Assembly: GCA_030700225.1 (NCBI GenBank)
Contig: JAUYJT010000070.1
Location: forward strand, 1 to 53,858
DNA: 53,858 nucleotides
Direction of reading: 5' to 3'
Source of the DNA: Candidatus Nanopelagicales bacterium
Lineage (GTDB): Bacteria; Actinomycetota; Actinomycetes; S36-B12; GCA-2699445
Made by a program: the position numbers and the translations under genes. Of the stretch, positions 26,692 through 34,850 are shown in pieces (within the stretch, counting starts at the first letter, position 1; each line of letters begins with the position of its first letter). The notes beneath the pieces were generated by a model. It searched no databases. It worked only from the letters and a program-made list of their open reading frames with translations, and was not told where the DNA came from.

Positions 26692-28206
26692 ATGAGTGCC
26701 TGGTTGTCTGGCGGTTGCTCGGTGTTGTCCGGGTTGCTGTTCGCTGGGCTCCTCACTGCCGCTCCGGCGAGCGCCTTGGATGTCGCCGAACAGCACATGG
26801 GGGCCACAGATCCGCTCGCGCGATGGACGCAGCCAGATGAATCGGCGACCGCCAAGCCCGGCGAGGTAATTGAAGGCGTCAGGCGCGGAGAAGAAGTGCG
26901 CGTCGTGTCAGTCAGGGAAGTCAACGGCCGCCCCAAGTTCGTCGAGCGGGACGCGAAAGGCAGACGCGCTGCGAAGGACCTGGTTGAGAGGGCTCAGGCC
27001 AAGGATGATGTTGTCGCTGTCGCCGTGGATACCAAGGTGCGCGTCTCGGCGTCGTCCGATGACACCAAACGCTCGGAGCAGTGGGCGCTGGACATGCTGG
27101 GAGCGGAGGATGCCTGGAGTGCCGCCACGGGTAACGGCGTTGTTGTCGCCGTGATCGACACGGGGGTTGACGGGAGTCATCCGGATCTTTCCGGCGCGCT
27201 CGTGTCCGGATACAACGCCAGGACGGATCAGGGCGACAGTACCTCGCCAGCGACTGATCAGCACGGGCACGGAACTCACGTGGCCGGAACAATCGCGGCT
27301 CGCGCCGGGAACGGGATCGGCATAGCTGGGCTGGCTCCTGACGCTAGCGTGATGCCGGTGAAGGTCCTGGGTGCCGATGGCAGCGGATACACCAGTGACG
27401 TGGCCGAGGGCATCGTTTGGGCTGTCGACCACGGAGCGGCGGTCCTGAACATGAGTCTTGGCGGTGGGAGCAGCTCAGTGATGGAAGCGGCTGTGGAATA
27501 CGCGGTTGATGAGGGCGCGACTCTGGTCGCGGCCGCGGGCAACGATGGTTCGTCGTCCCCGTTCTATCCGGCCGCGTACCCAGGCGTGCTCAGTGTTGCT
27601 GCGATCAACTCCTCCGGAGAGCGGGCTAGTTGGTCCAACTACGGTTCGACGCTGGATCTGGCGGCCCCCGGAGTGAGCGTGTTGTCGACGCTGCCAGGCA
27701 GCACCTACGCGTCATGGTCGGGTACGTCGATGGCTTCTCCTCATGTCGCTGCGTCGGCGGCCCTAATTCTGGAGCTGGCGCCGACGAGCGACGTCGGTTA
27801 CCTGCTCACCTCGACCGCCCTCGACCTTGGCAGCACCGGGTGGGACATCTACTACGGCCATGGGGGCGTACGCCCGCGTGTGGCCCTGGACGCCGTTGGT
27901 GGAGCGCCTCCGGAGGAAGTCGAGGAGCCCGAGCCCGTCAAGAAGGTCTGGAAGGCCAAGCAGTCGATCAAGGCCCGGAAGTCCATCAAGCGCACGAAGA
28001 CGCGCAAGTTGCGCCGACTCTCAAACCAGGGAGTTCCGGTCGCCAAGTGGACTACGAAGTCCCCACGAGTGTGCGAGGTGTTCCACCCAGGGAAGCGTTG
28101 GCTGGTGCTCGGCAAGCGGCAGGGTCGATGTGTTTTGCGGGTCGTTGTTCCCAAGACCGACGACTATCGTCGGCTCAAAGCCAGGAAGGTCATCTGGGTC
28201 AAGTAA
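26692..28206 (+). CDS. Secreted subtilisin-like serine protease (S8)
   Basis: The 504-residue protein opens with MSAWLSGGCSVLSGLLFAGL, a signal peptide cleaved near PASALD. A propeptide-like region of about 100 residues follows. The peptidase carries the complete triad: Asp156 in VAVIDTGVDGSHPDL, His193 in HGHGTHVAGT and Ser346 in SWSGTSMASPHVA. The oxyanion Asn lies in VAAAGNDGSS. After the peptidase there is a roughly 90-residue tail very rich in Lys and Arg (KKVWKAKQSIKARKSIKRTK and following), ending in a beta-rich module with two Cys. The tail may bind cell-wall polymers. The upstream frame to 26590 overlaps the divergent LCP promoter region. Confidence 0.88.
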   Translation: MSAWLSGGCSVLSGLLFAGLLTAAPASALDVAEQHMGATDPLARWTQPDESATAKPGEVIEGVRRGEEVRVVSVREVNGRPKFVERDAKGRRAAKDLVERAQAKDDVVAVAVDTKVRVSASSDDTKRSEQWALDMLGAEDAWSAATGNGVVVAVIDTGVDGSHPDLSGALVSGYNARTDQGDSTSPATDQHGHGTHVAGTIAARAGNGIGIAGLAPDASVMPVKVLGADGSGYTSDVAEGIVWAVDHGAAVLNMSLGGGSSSVMEAAVEYAVDEGATLVAAAGNDGSSSPFYPAAYPGVLSVAAINSSGERASWSNYGSTLDLAAPGVSVLSTLPGSTYASWSGTSMASPHVAASAALILELAPTSDVGYLLTSTALDLGSTGWDIYYGHGGVRPRVALDAVGGAPPEEVEEPEPVKKVWKAKQSIKARKSIKRTKTRKLRRLSNQGVPVAKWTTKSPRVCEVFHPGKRWLVLGKRQGRCVLRVVVPKTDDYRRLKARKVIWVK

Positions 28207-28257
28207 CGTGGCTCGCGGACGGCCTGGGATTCTGCCGGGTCGGCGTGGGGAGGGCCA

Positions 28258-28833
28258 ATGCTGCTTTCGGACCGGGACATACGCGCTGAGATGGCGGCGG
28301 GCCGCGTCATCGTGGACCCGTGCGATGAGGGCATGATCCAGCCTTCGAGCGTTGATGTGCGGCTCGACCGTTATTTCCGCGTCTTCGAAAATCACAGGTA
28401 CCCGCACATAGATCCGGCCGTGGAACAGTCGGAGCTGACTCGGCTGGTGGAGCCGCCGGGGGACGAGGCGTTCATCCTGCATCCTGGGGAGTTCGCGCTG
28501 GCTTCGACGCTGGAGATCGTTACTCTGCCCGATGACGTGGCCGGTCGCCTGGAGGGCAAGTCCAGTCTCGGTCGGCTGGGACTGCTGACGCATTCGACGG
28601 CTGGTTTCATCGACCCGGGGTTCAGCGGTCACGTGACGCTGGAACTGTCCAATGTCGCGACACTGCCTATAAAGCTATGGCCGGGTATGAAGATCGGGCA
28701 GCTTTGCCTTATCCGGCTTTCGTCGCCCGCCGAGCACCCGTACGGGTCGAGCGTCTACGGCTCGCGCTACCAGGGGCAGCGGGGTCCGACGCCGAGCCGT
28801 TCGCACATGGGATTCCACCGCACGCCGGTCTGA
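28258..28833 (+). CDS. dcd: dCTP deaminase, probably dUMP-forming
   Basis: The 191-residue protein matches dCTP deaminase end to end: [70 protein letters not shown], and the nucleotide-covering tail [12 protein letters not shown]. In actinobacteria the close homologue both deaminates dCTP and hydrolyses the product to dUMP, supplying thymidylate synthesis; the same is likely here but is not proved by sequence alone. A GGGGAGGG site precedes ATG 28258. Confidence 0.95.
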   Translation: MLLSDRDIRAEMAAGRVIVDPCDEGMIQPSSVDVRLDRYFRVFENHRYPHIDPAVEQSELTRLVEPPGDEAFILHPGEFALASTLEIVTLPDDVAGRLEGKSSLGRLGLLTHSTAGFIDPGFSGHVTLELSNVATLPIKLWPGMKIGQLCLIRLSSPAEHPYGSSVYGSRYQGQRGPTPSRSHMGFHRTPV

Positions 28834-28964
28834 GCGTTCCCCCGCCTCGGGGGGCAGGCGATGAATCAGGTCGCGTCGCCGTGCGACGGTTGCTGTGAAG
28901 TGCTAGGTTTTGGCCGAGAGCGGTGGACCCGCGCCGCTTCGGTGATTCGAGTTTAGGGAGCGTC

Positions 28965-29846
28965 ATGTCAAGCGAGACCCCGAACGATCCGTACGGACCT
29001 CCCGCTGGGGGACCGCCACCGCCCCCTCCGCCGCCACCGCCCCCACCGCCCCCCGGCGGCGCGGGATCTCCCCCTCCACCGCCCCCTCCACCGCCACCCG
29101 GCACACCGCCTCCCCACCAGGGCGCTGGTGGATTCCAGCCTGCGGCCCCGCGCTTCAGCGTCGCTGACGCTTTCAACTACGGCTGGAAGAAGTTCCAGGA
29201 GAGCTGGACCTCATGGGTTCTGGCCACGCTGATTTTCGGCGCGGTGATGCTAGTCCTCAACTTCCTCTACAACATGGTGCTCGGTGGCATGTTCACGGCA
29301 TCCACGAGTTACACGTATGACCCCACCACCGGTGCGTATGTCTACTCCACTGGCGGCATCCCGGGTGGCTTCATCGTGTCCATGGTGCTCTACGAAATCG
29401 TTGCGGTAGTCCTGTCCTGGATCTTCCAGGCGCAGTTCGTCCGCGCCGGACTGGAGAACACCAAGGCCGGCAGGATCTCGCTGGACATCTTCTTCAAGAC
29501 CGCGCTCCTTGGCGCCGTTGTGCTGGGTGCCTTGATTGTCTCTGCCCTGACGCTTGTGGGCTTCATCCTGTGCATCGTCCCGGGTCTGGTTTTCGGGTTC
29601 TTCGCGCAGTTCTTCCAGTACTTCATCTTGGATCAGGGGCAGTCGCCCCTCACGGCGATCAAGTCGAGCTTGTCGTTCGTCAGCGGTAATCTGGCGAATG
29701 TGTTCCTGCTGTCGATCGCGAGCATCGTCGCGGTCGTCATTGGCGCGCTGCTATGCGGTGTCGGGCTGCTGATCGCCATCCCGGTTGTGGTGCTAGCGCA
29801 GGCCTACACGTACCGCGTGCTGAGTGGGCAGCCAGTAGCCGCCTGA
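28965..29846 (+). CDS. Polyproline-headed multi-pass membrane protein, paralogue A
   Basis: ATG 28965 follows TTTAGGGAGC. The 293-residue product starts MSSETPNDPYGPPAGG, then has 14 consecutive prolines, a GGAGS break, and ten more prolines. A membrane domain follows (about residues 70-293) with six or so helices, for example WVLATLIFGAVMLVLNFLYN and TLVGFILCIVPGLVFGFFAQ. The protein ends AYTYRVLSGQPVAA. Polyproline runs stall ribosomes and would need EF-P. The membrane part resembles DUF975-like or glycerophosphodiester-phosphodiesterase-type membrane domains, without a confident match. A paralogue follows at 30026, so the pair arose by tandem duplication. Confidence 0.8.
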   Translation: MSSETPNDPYGPPAGGPPPPPPPPPPPPPPGGAGSPPPPPPPPPPGTPPPHQGAGGFQPAAPRFSVADAFNYGWKKFQESWTSWVLATLIFGAVMLVLNFLYNMVLGGMFTASTSYTYDPTTGAYVYSTGGIPGGFIVSMVLYEIVAVVLSWIFQAQFVRAGLENTKAGRISLDIFFKTALLGAVVLGALIVSALTLVGFILCIVPGLVFGFFAQFFQYFILDQGQSPLTAIKSSLSFVSGNLANVFLLSIASIVAVVIGALLCGVGLLIAIPVVVLAQAYTYRVLSGQPVAA

Positions 29847-29880
29847 AGGCCAAGAGCCTGAGGGCCAAGAAAGTAGAAGC

Positions 29881-29906
29881 GGCCCCGTCGATCACTCGGC
29901 GGGGCC
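29881..29906 (+). terminator. Hairpin after paralogue A
   Basis: GGCCCCG (29881-29887) and CGGGGCC (29900-29906) form a 7-bp stem around a 12-base loop, 34 bp after the stop of the first paralogue. There is no T-tract. A related but weaker sequence follows the second paralogue, which fits duplication of the 3' flank as well. Confidence 0.45.
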
Positions 29907-30025
29907 CTTCCACGTCTTCGCCCGGATCCGGGCGGCGCTGCCAGGCCAGGGGAACCGCTGAGTGCTAGCTTCGGGATCTGATCGCTGGGCCGTCCGGCCG
30001 CAGCGGCTCAAGTAGAGGGAGCGGC

Positions 30026-30934
30026 ATGTCAGGCGAGAATCCCAACGACTCGTTCGGGTCTCCCGCTGGCCCCGGAGTCCCGCCGCCGCCCGATTCGGGA
30101 GGTGCGCCAGGGTTCCCGACTGCGCCCCTTCGCTTCAGCCTCGACGAAGCCTTCAGGTACGCATGGAAGAAGTTCAAGCCGAGCTGGGGGTCTTGGGTCC
30201 TGGCGACGCTGATCTTCGGTGTGATATTGGCCGCCGTCTACGCTGCCCAAATGATCCTAGCGGTGGGGCTTTCCCCCGTTCCGAGAAACTCCTTCGACCG
30301 CGCGACCGGAGCGTACACGTACTCCACGGGCAGTTCGGGCGCGGCCTTCGCGCTAGTAGTGATCGCCTTGCTGGTCGTATTCCTCCTGTTGATGTGCATC
30401 TTCCAGGCGCAGTTCGCTCGTGGGGCGCTGGAGTGCACAAAGGCCGACAGAATCTCGCTAGGGGTGTTCTTCCGGGGGCGGTTCCTTGGAGCGGCCGTCC
30501 TGGCCTCTGTTCTGGTCGCCGTCCTCACACTCGTGGGCGTCGTGTTGTGCATTCTCCCCGGGATACTGGCGGCATTCTTCCTACAGTTCTTCTTGTACTT
30601 CATCTTGGACCGGGGGCAAGCGCCGATAGGGGCGATCGGGTCGAGCTGGTCGTTCGTGAAACGGAATTGGGTCAACGTCTTGCTGCTGAACCTAGTATTC
30701 GTTGGGGTCTACGCGATGGGCATCTTCGCGCTGTACACATTGATCATCATCGTGTCCCTAATTGTGATGGCTATCGCAAGCGCCGCAACTGGTGCGGCAA
30801 CCGTTGTCGGTGTGATTCTCGGCATCCTGTTCGCGCTGCTGTTCATTGTCGCGTACTTCATCGTCGTGCCCGTTGCGCTTATTGCTCACGCCTACACGTA
30901 CCGCGTGTTGAGTGGGCAGCCAGTAGCCGCCTGA
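30026..30934 (+). CDS. Multi-pass membrane protein, paralogue B
   Basis: The 302-residue protein shares the layout of paralogue A: N-terminal MSGENPNDSFG, a short Pro-rich stretch without long proline runs, FSLDEAFRYAWKKFKPSWGS (compare FSVADAFNYGWKKFQESWTS), and six or so helices. It ends in the identical AYTYRVLSGQPVAA. The GAYTYSTG segment is also shared. The region just after the stop is alike in both copies (AGTAGCCGCCTGA then related purine-rich sequence). The ribosome site is AGAGGGAGCGGC. Function is unknown; in this family an integral membrane role is all that is known. Confidence 0.8.
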   Translation: MSGENPNDSFGSPAGPGVPPPPDSGGAPGFPTAPLRFSLDEAFRYAWKKFKPSWGSWVLATLIFGVILAAVYAAQMILAVGLSPVPRNSFDRATGAYTYSTGSSGAAFALVVIALLVVFLLLMCIFQAQFARGALECTKADRISLGVFFRGRFLGAAVLASVLVAVLTLVGVVLCILPGILAAFFLQFFLYFILDRGQAPIGAIGSSWSFVKRNWVNVLLLNLVFVGVYAMGIFALYTLIIIVSLIVMAIASAATGAATVVGVILGILFALLFIVAYFIVVPVALIAHAYTYRVLSGQPVAA

Positions 30935-31076
30935 CGGCCAACAGCCAGAAGGCCAGGGAAGTGGAAGTGGCCTCGTCGAGAACCCGCACATCCCCCGCCT
31001 GGGGCGCTTTGGCGCGGGCCCGTGCTCGGACGCTGGGATGAGATGGTTCGAGAGGTCGCGAGAGTCTTGAGCAGCA

Positions 31077-31110
31077 CGCAGTGCGCTCGACACGCGCAGT
31101 GCGCTCGACA
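31077..31110 (+). promoter_or_regulatory. 16-bp direct repeat upstream of toxin-antitoxin operon
   Basis: CGCAGTGCGCTCGACA occurs at 31077-31092 and again, without change, at 31095-31110, an 18-bp period. It lies 86 bp before the antitoxin start and just before a TAGGAT hexamer at 31115 that could be a -10 element. Exact direct repeats at this position suit an operator bound by the Xre-type antitoxin for autoregulation. Confidence 0.5.
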
Positions 31111-31196
31111 AAGGTAGGATGTTAGAGACACATTAGAAGCTACTTTCTGCGGTCATTGTGTTCATCTGTGATCGCTAGGCGAAGGGAGCGGTAGCC

Positions 31197-31577
31197 ATGT
31201 CAGGAGCTAACCGCGGCACCGCCCGCGTCAGCCGGACCAGCGGGATCGCCGCCGAGGTGCGGCTGTCCGATCAGGCGAAGGCGTTGAAGGACCTGCTGGG
31301 GCCGAAACTGATGGCCGTGACCATGGGCGTCCGGGGAGGGACTGTGGACAAGTGGATCGCCGGGAAGGTTGATCCGCAGTTCGAGAACGAGCAGAGAATC
31401 AGGACGGCGTACCAGATCTTCGATCTTCTCAAGCCGATGGAGGCCAGTCCGACTATCCGCGCATGGTTCATGGGAATGAACCCCCAGATGGAAGACCGCT
31501 CGCCCGCTGAAGCAATAGCCGAGGGTGAACTGCGCGAAGCTCTGGCCGCTGCTCGGGCCTTCCTGGCTGGGGGCTGA
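31197..31577 (+). CDS. Xre/MbcA/ParS-type antitoxin of a RES-Xre pair
   Basis: The 126-residue protein has a helix-turn-helix-like N-terminal half (DQAKALKDLLGPKLMAVTMG then GGTVDKWIAGKVDPQ) and a C-terminal DUF2384-like part. That part has the typical IFDLLKPMEASPTIRAWFMG followed by MNPQMEDRSPAEAIAEGELREAL. This is the layout of Xre antitoxins that partner RES toxins (as in MbcA/ParS). It should bind the toxin with its C-terminus and DNA with its N-terminus. ATG 31197 has a GAAGGGAGCGG site. The toxin gene starts five bases after the stop. Confidence 0.88.
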   Translation: MSGANRGTARVSRTSGIAAEVRLSDQAKALKDLLGPKLMAVTMGVRGGTVDKWIAGKVDPQFENEQRIRTAYQIFDLLKPMEASPTIRAWFMGMNPQMEDRSPAEAIAEGELREALAAARAFLAGG

Positions 31578-31582
31578 GCCGG

Positions 31583-32110
31583 GTGTCGAGCCGACGGGGG
31601 GCGGACACGGTCGAATGGTCAGACTGCATCTGGCGCGTCGCCCGACGCCGGGAACCAGTTCACTACAGCCAGATTGAGCCCCAGGATGAGCGGAGCAACG
31701 CTGGAAACCGCTTCGACGTTCCCGGCGGCGGGGTGTTATATGCGGCTGGCACAGTCGAGGCGTGCTTTGTCGAGACCCTTGCTCGGTTCCGTCCCACGAA
31801 GGGTGTTCGCGCGGCCGTCCACCATGACGAGGGCTACATGAATGCGGGGGCGCTCCCGGCGGCGTGGCGGGAGGATAGGTGCATCGCTCGCATCATGCCG
31901 GGGAACGGCTGTCTTCCCTTCATCGACATCGACAACTCAGACACTCTTACGTTCCTCGACAAGGAACTGCGCGCCGAACTGGGGCTGCTCGGAATCGACC
32001 AGCTCGACCGCGGAACGATCTATTCATCGGCTCGGGCCGTAACGCGTCTGCTCGCTCGGTGGGGCCCTTCCGCGCTCCGGGATCGAATCTGCCCGTTTGT
32101 GTCGCTATGA
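31583..32110 (+). CDS. RES-domain toxin (NAD+-degrading type)
   Basis: The 175-residue protein starts at GTG 31583, five bases after the antitoxin stop. RES landmarks are visible: IWRVARRREPVHY (conserved Arg), GNRFDVPGGGVLYAAGTVEACFVET (Arg, Tyr and Glu of the active-site pocket), and the TIYSSARAVTRLLARW segment. RES toxins of the MbcT type consume NAD+ by phosphorolysis and stop growth unless bound by the Xre antitoxin. The order antitoxin-toxin and the tight spacing fit. No frameshift is seen, so it should be active. The downstream 190 bp contain the hairpin repeats. Confidence 0.88.
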   Translation: MSSRRGADTVEWSDCIWRVARRREPVHYSQIEPQDERSNAGNRFDVPGGGVLYAAGTVEACFVETLARFRPTKGVRAAVHHDEGYMNAGALPAAWREDRCIARIMPGNGCLPFIDIDNSDTLTFLDKELRAELGLLGIDQLDRGTIYSSARAVTRLLARWGPSALRDRICPFVSL

Positions 32111-32183
32111 GCGCGATCTGCGGCAGGGTAGCAACCGTTTCGGGTCGATTGCTGCGCGGTGCCAGGTGATGGGGTCGGAGCTG

Positions 32184-32281
32184 GCGGCGTGAGGCTTGAA
32201 GCCGAGTCGGACCGGTCCCGTGCCTTGAGTCCGGACCCTGCGGCGTGAGGCTTGAAGCCGCCGGGTCCGGACCCAAGGCAC
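32184..32281. repeat. Intergenic hairpin repeat, two cores, likely bidirectional terminator
   Basis: The 20-base core GCGGCGTGAGGCTTGAAGCCG occurs at 32184 and 32240 (56 bp apart). The second copy is the loop of a long hairpin: 19-base arms at 32220-32238 (GTGCCTTGAGTCCGGACCC) and 32263-32281 pair with one mismatch, with a further GCGGC/GCCGC inner stem. It lies between the convergent RES toxin and Fe-S oxidoreductase genes, so a terminator role is likely. A related element is at 46846-46949. Confidence 0.85.
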
Positions 32282-32300
32282 GGCTCCGGGGCCAGCGCGG

Positions 32301-34523
32301 CTACTGCTTGATTGAGTCCAGCAGCAGATTGGCCACGTCGAGAACCTGGACACCAGCCGCTTGTCCCTTGGCCTTGCTCTCCGTCACTCCGTCGTCGAGC
32401 ATCACTGAGCAGAATGGGCAGGCCACGGCGACCTTAGACGCACCTGTCGCCACAGCCTCGTCGGCACGGTTCTCGTTGATCCGCGTGCCGAGGGTCTCCT
32501 CCATCCACATGCGAGCGCCGCCGGCCCCGCAGCAGAACGACTTCTGCCCGGTGCGCTCCATCTCCACTAGCTGCGCGCCAGGTACTGCCGCGACCAGATC
32601 CCGGGGCGGCGTGTAGATGTCGTTGTGGCGACCCAGGTAGCACGGATCGTGGTACGTGATCGTGCCGTCCAGCGGTTTGACAGGCGTCAGCCGCCCTTCC
32701 TCGACCAGGGTCGCGAGAAGTTGCGAGTGGTGGACGACTTCGTAGTTGCCGTCGAACTGCGGGTACTCGCGAGCGAGCGTGTTCAGGCAGTGAGGGCACG
32801 TCACCACGATCTTCTTCGCTCCAGCCTCGTTCAGCATCTCGACGTTCTGCACGGCCTGCATGTAGAAGAGCGGCTCGTTGCCGGCGCGGCGGGCGGGGTC
32901 GCCGGTGCAGGTCTCGCCCTCGCCGAGCACCATGAATGACACTTCAGCCATGTGCAGCAGTTCGGCGACAGCGATCGTGGTGGCCTTGGCCCGGTCTTCG
33001 TAGGCGCCGGCGCAGCCGACCCAGAACAAGTACTCGACGTCGTCGGGGATCTTGTCCTCCCCTTCCATCCCGAACACGCGAACTGGGAAGTCGACTTCCT
33101 CGATCCAGGCGTTGCGGACGTTGGTGTTCATGCCCCAGGGGTTGCCCTTGTTCTCCAGGTTCTTGAACAGCCCGTTGAGCTCGGCCGGGAATTGCGTCTG
33201 GATCATGACCTGATGGCGGCGCATGTCGACAAAGTGGTCAACGTGCTCGATGTCCACCGGGCACTGGTTCACGCAGGCGCCGCACGTCGTGCATGCCCAA
33301 AGCGCATCGGCGTCGATGACAGGGCCCTCAGCTGGCCTGTGCCCCGATGGGTCGTATCCGTCCGTGGCGCGGTTCGGGTCGAACGAGCGGTCGCCAACGA
33401 GTTCCCTTTCGACCTGGGCCCGCACCCCGGCCGGCATCATGGCCAGCAGGGCCTCGTCGACCTCGCCCATCTCCGGGTTCTTGCCGTCGTTGGCCTTCTG
33501 CGCCGCCATGACGTAGGGGGCCTTATGGAAAGCGTGATCTCTCAGATTCATGATCATGAGCTTTGGCGACAAGGGCTTCTCGGTGTTCCAGGCCGGGCAT
33601 TGGGATTGGCAGCGGCCGCATTCGGTGCAGGTTGCTACGTCCAGCAGCCCTTTCCACGTGAAGTCCTCGATGCGACCCCGCCCGAAAGTCGCGTCGTCGG
33701 CGGGGTCTTCGAGATCGATGCGCTCACTGCCTGAGTACATGGGAAGCAGCGGCCCGAGGGCGTTGGGACGGCGCGAGGTCCCCACGTTGATCGGGGCCGT
33801 GAAGATGTGCAGGTGCTTGCTGTGCAGGACTATCAGCAAGAACCCCATGATGACGCTGACGTGCAGCCAGAGTCCGATGGTCTCCAGCCATTCGTTCGCG
33901 GTCAGGCCGAGTGGCGCTAGTAGCTCGGCGGTCCACTCCGAGGCGAAGGCGCCTTGCATCCCGGCCTCCTGCGCGTTTCCCCCGAAAGTGTTGATCGCCG
34001 AGCCGTGAACGAGGAGGAGCGTCCAGACCACGTTGAAGATCATGATCAGAACGATCCACGCCCCAGTGGTGTGCGATCCGAAGAAACGGGACCAGCGTCC
34101 TTGCTGGGAAGGGTTCTGGCGTAGCCGCAAGATCGCGAAAACTACTAACCCAACAACTACCAGCAGCGCGAACAGGTCCTCCAGAAAGCGCACGACAGGC
34201 CACGTGCCGATGATCCAGAAGGAAAAGTTGTTGACGACGAGCTCACCGAATGCCTCGATGACGGTCAGGACCAGAACAAGAAATCCCGCGAACACGAGCA
34301 CGTGCGCCACGCCCGGCACGGTCCACTTCAGCAGCTTCCTCTGGCCCAATACTTCGGTGACTTCGACTTCCGCGCGCACCGGCAGATGATCGGTTCGCCC
34401 TACTGCTGCCTGGCCGGAACGGATCAGGCTGTACAGGAAGAGCACCCGCCGCACGGCGAAAGCTCCCGTGATCGCGATGATGACTATTCCGACGATGGCC
34501 CGCAGTGCCATGGACGGTTCCAT
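32301..34523 (-). CDS. Membrane-anchored Fe-S oxidoreductase (heterodisulfide reductase-like)
   Basis: A 740-residue protein with two halves. The N-terminal 270 residues hold about six helices like a NarI-type membrane subunit, with His residues that could bind haem. The rest is a two-cluster ferredoxin-type module (CTECGRCQSQCPAW and CTTCGACVNQCPVD). It ends with two CCG domains (CAGAYEDRAKATT, then FCCGAGGARMWMEE). This layout, including both CCG domains, is that of actinobacterial GlpC/HdrD-like electron carriers, which pass electrons between quinones and soluble partners. The exact donor is unknown. The ATG at 34523 is preceded by GGGGG. It is divergent from the dnaK operon. Confidence 0.88.
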   Translation of the reverse strand: MEPSMALRAIVGIVIIAITGAFAVRRVLFLYSLIRSGQAAVGRTDHLPVRAEVEVTEVLGQRKLLKWTVPGVAHVLVFAGFLVLVLTVIEAFGELVVNNFSFWIIGTWPVVRFLEDLFALLVVVGLVVFAILRLRQNPSQQGRWSRFFGSHTTGAWIVLIMIFNVVWTLLLVHGSAINTFGGNAQEAGMQGAFASEWTAELLAPLGLTANEWLETIGLWLHVSVIMGFLLIVLHSKHLHIFTAPINVGTSRRPNALGPLLPMYSGSERIDLEDPADDATFGRGRIEDFTWKGLLDVATCTECGRCQSQCPAWNTEKPLSPKLMIMNLRDHAFHKAPYVMAAQKANDGKNPEMGEVDEALLAMMPAGVRAQVERELVGDRSFDPNRATDGYDPSGHRPAEGPVIDADALWACTTCGACVNQCPVDIEHVDHFVDMRRHQVMIQTQFPAELNGLFKNLENKGNPWGMNTNVRNAWIEEVDFPVRVFGMEGEDKIPDDVEYLFWVGCAGAYEDRAKATTIAVAELLHMAEVSFMVLGEGETCTGDPARRAGNEPLFYMQAVQNVEMLNEAGAKKIVVTCPHCLNTLAREYPQFDGNYEVVHHSQLLATLVEEGRLTPVKPLDGTITYHDPCYLGRHNDIYTPPRDLVAAVPGAQLVEMERTGQKSFCCGAGGARMWMEETLGTRINENRADEAVATGASKVAVACPFCSVMLDDGVTESKAKGQAAGVQVLDVANLLLDSIKQ

Positions 34524-34694
34524 TCATGCCCCCAAGGTCGAGGTGCTGCTGCTCGGAGGCCATCTGTAAGGTCGATGGCCCTCCCCCGGGTCCCGATACT
34601 ACTAAGCAGTAACTTCCCTGCCCACCATCCTGAACCGTGATCCTGTGATCATGCCCACAGTCATTGCGACCGGCGGCTTCGGCTCCGGAGCTTC

Positions 34695-34715
34695 GGTGAG
34701 TGCTACCGACTCAAC
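34695..34715. promoter_or_regulatory. HAIR-like HspR operator upstream of dnaK
   Basis: The sequence GGTGAGT, seven bases (GCTACCG), then ACTCAAC matches the HspR operator consensus CTTGAGT-N7-ACTCAAG in 11 of 14 arm positions, with exact spacing. It ends 135 bp before the dnaK start. HspR is encoded at the end of the same operon, so an autoregulatory heat-shock loop is likely. The rest of the 327-bp gap to the divergent Fe-S gene holds one more hairpin and no gene. Confidence 0.6.
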
Positions 34716-34798
34716 AAGGATGAGCACCATGCGCTGAGAATCTCATAACTGGGGATGGACAACAGACGTGAGCATGTTGCATCATGGGCAGAGACTTA

Positions 34799-34821
34799 CC
34801 AATCCGAGGTCATCGGATTGG
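34799..34821 (+). other. Perfect 9-bp hairpin in dnaK leader
   Basis: CCAATCCGA (34799-34807) and TCGGATTGG (34813-34821) pair perfectly around the loop GGTCA, ending 29 bases before the dnaK ATG. It does not resemble the CIRCE element. It could act as an RNA element in the leader or as a second operator. Confidence 0.6.
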
Positions 34822-34850
34822 GGTATCCGCAGACAAGAAGGAGACAACGC

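Noticed and set aside
28834-28964. Possible tRNA near dcd
   Set aside because: No T-arm or acceptor pairing could be built.
34799-34821. CIRCE element (HrcA)
   Set aside because: The arms do not match TTAGCACTC-N9-GAGTGCTAA; only the HAIR-like site fits known heat-shock operators.
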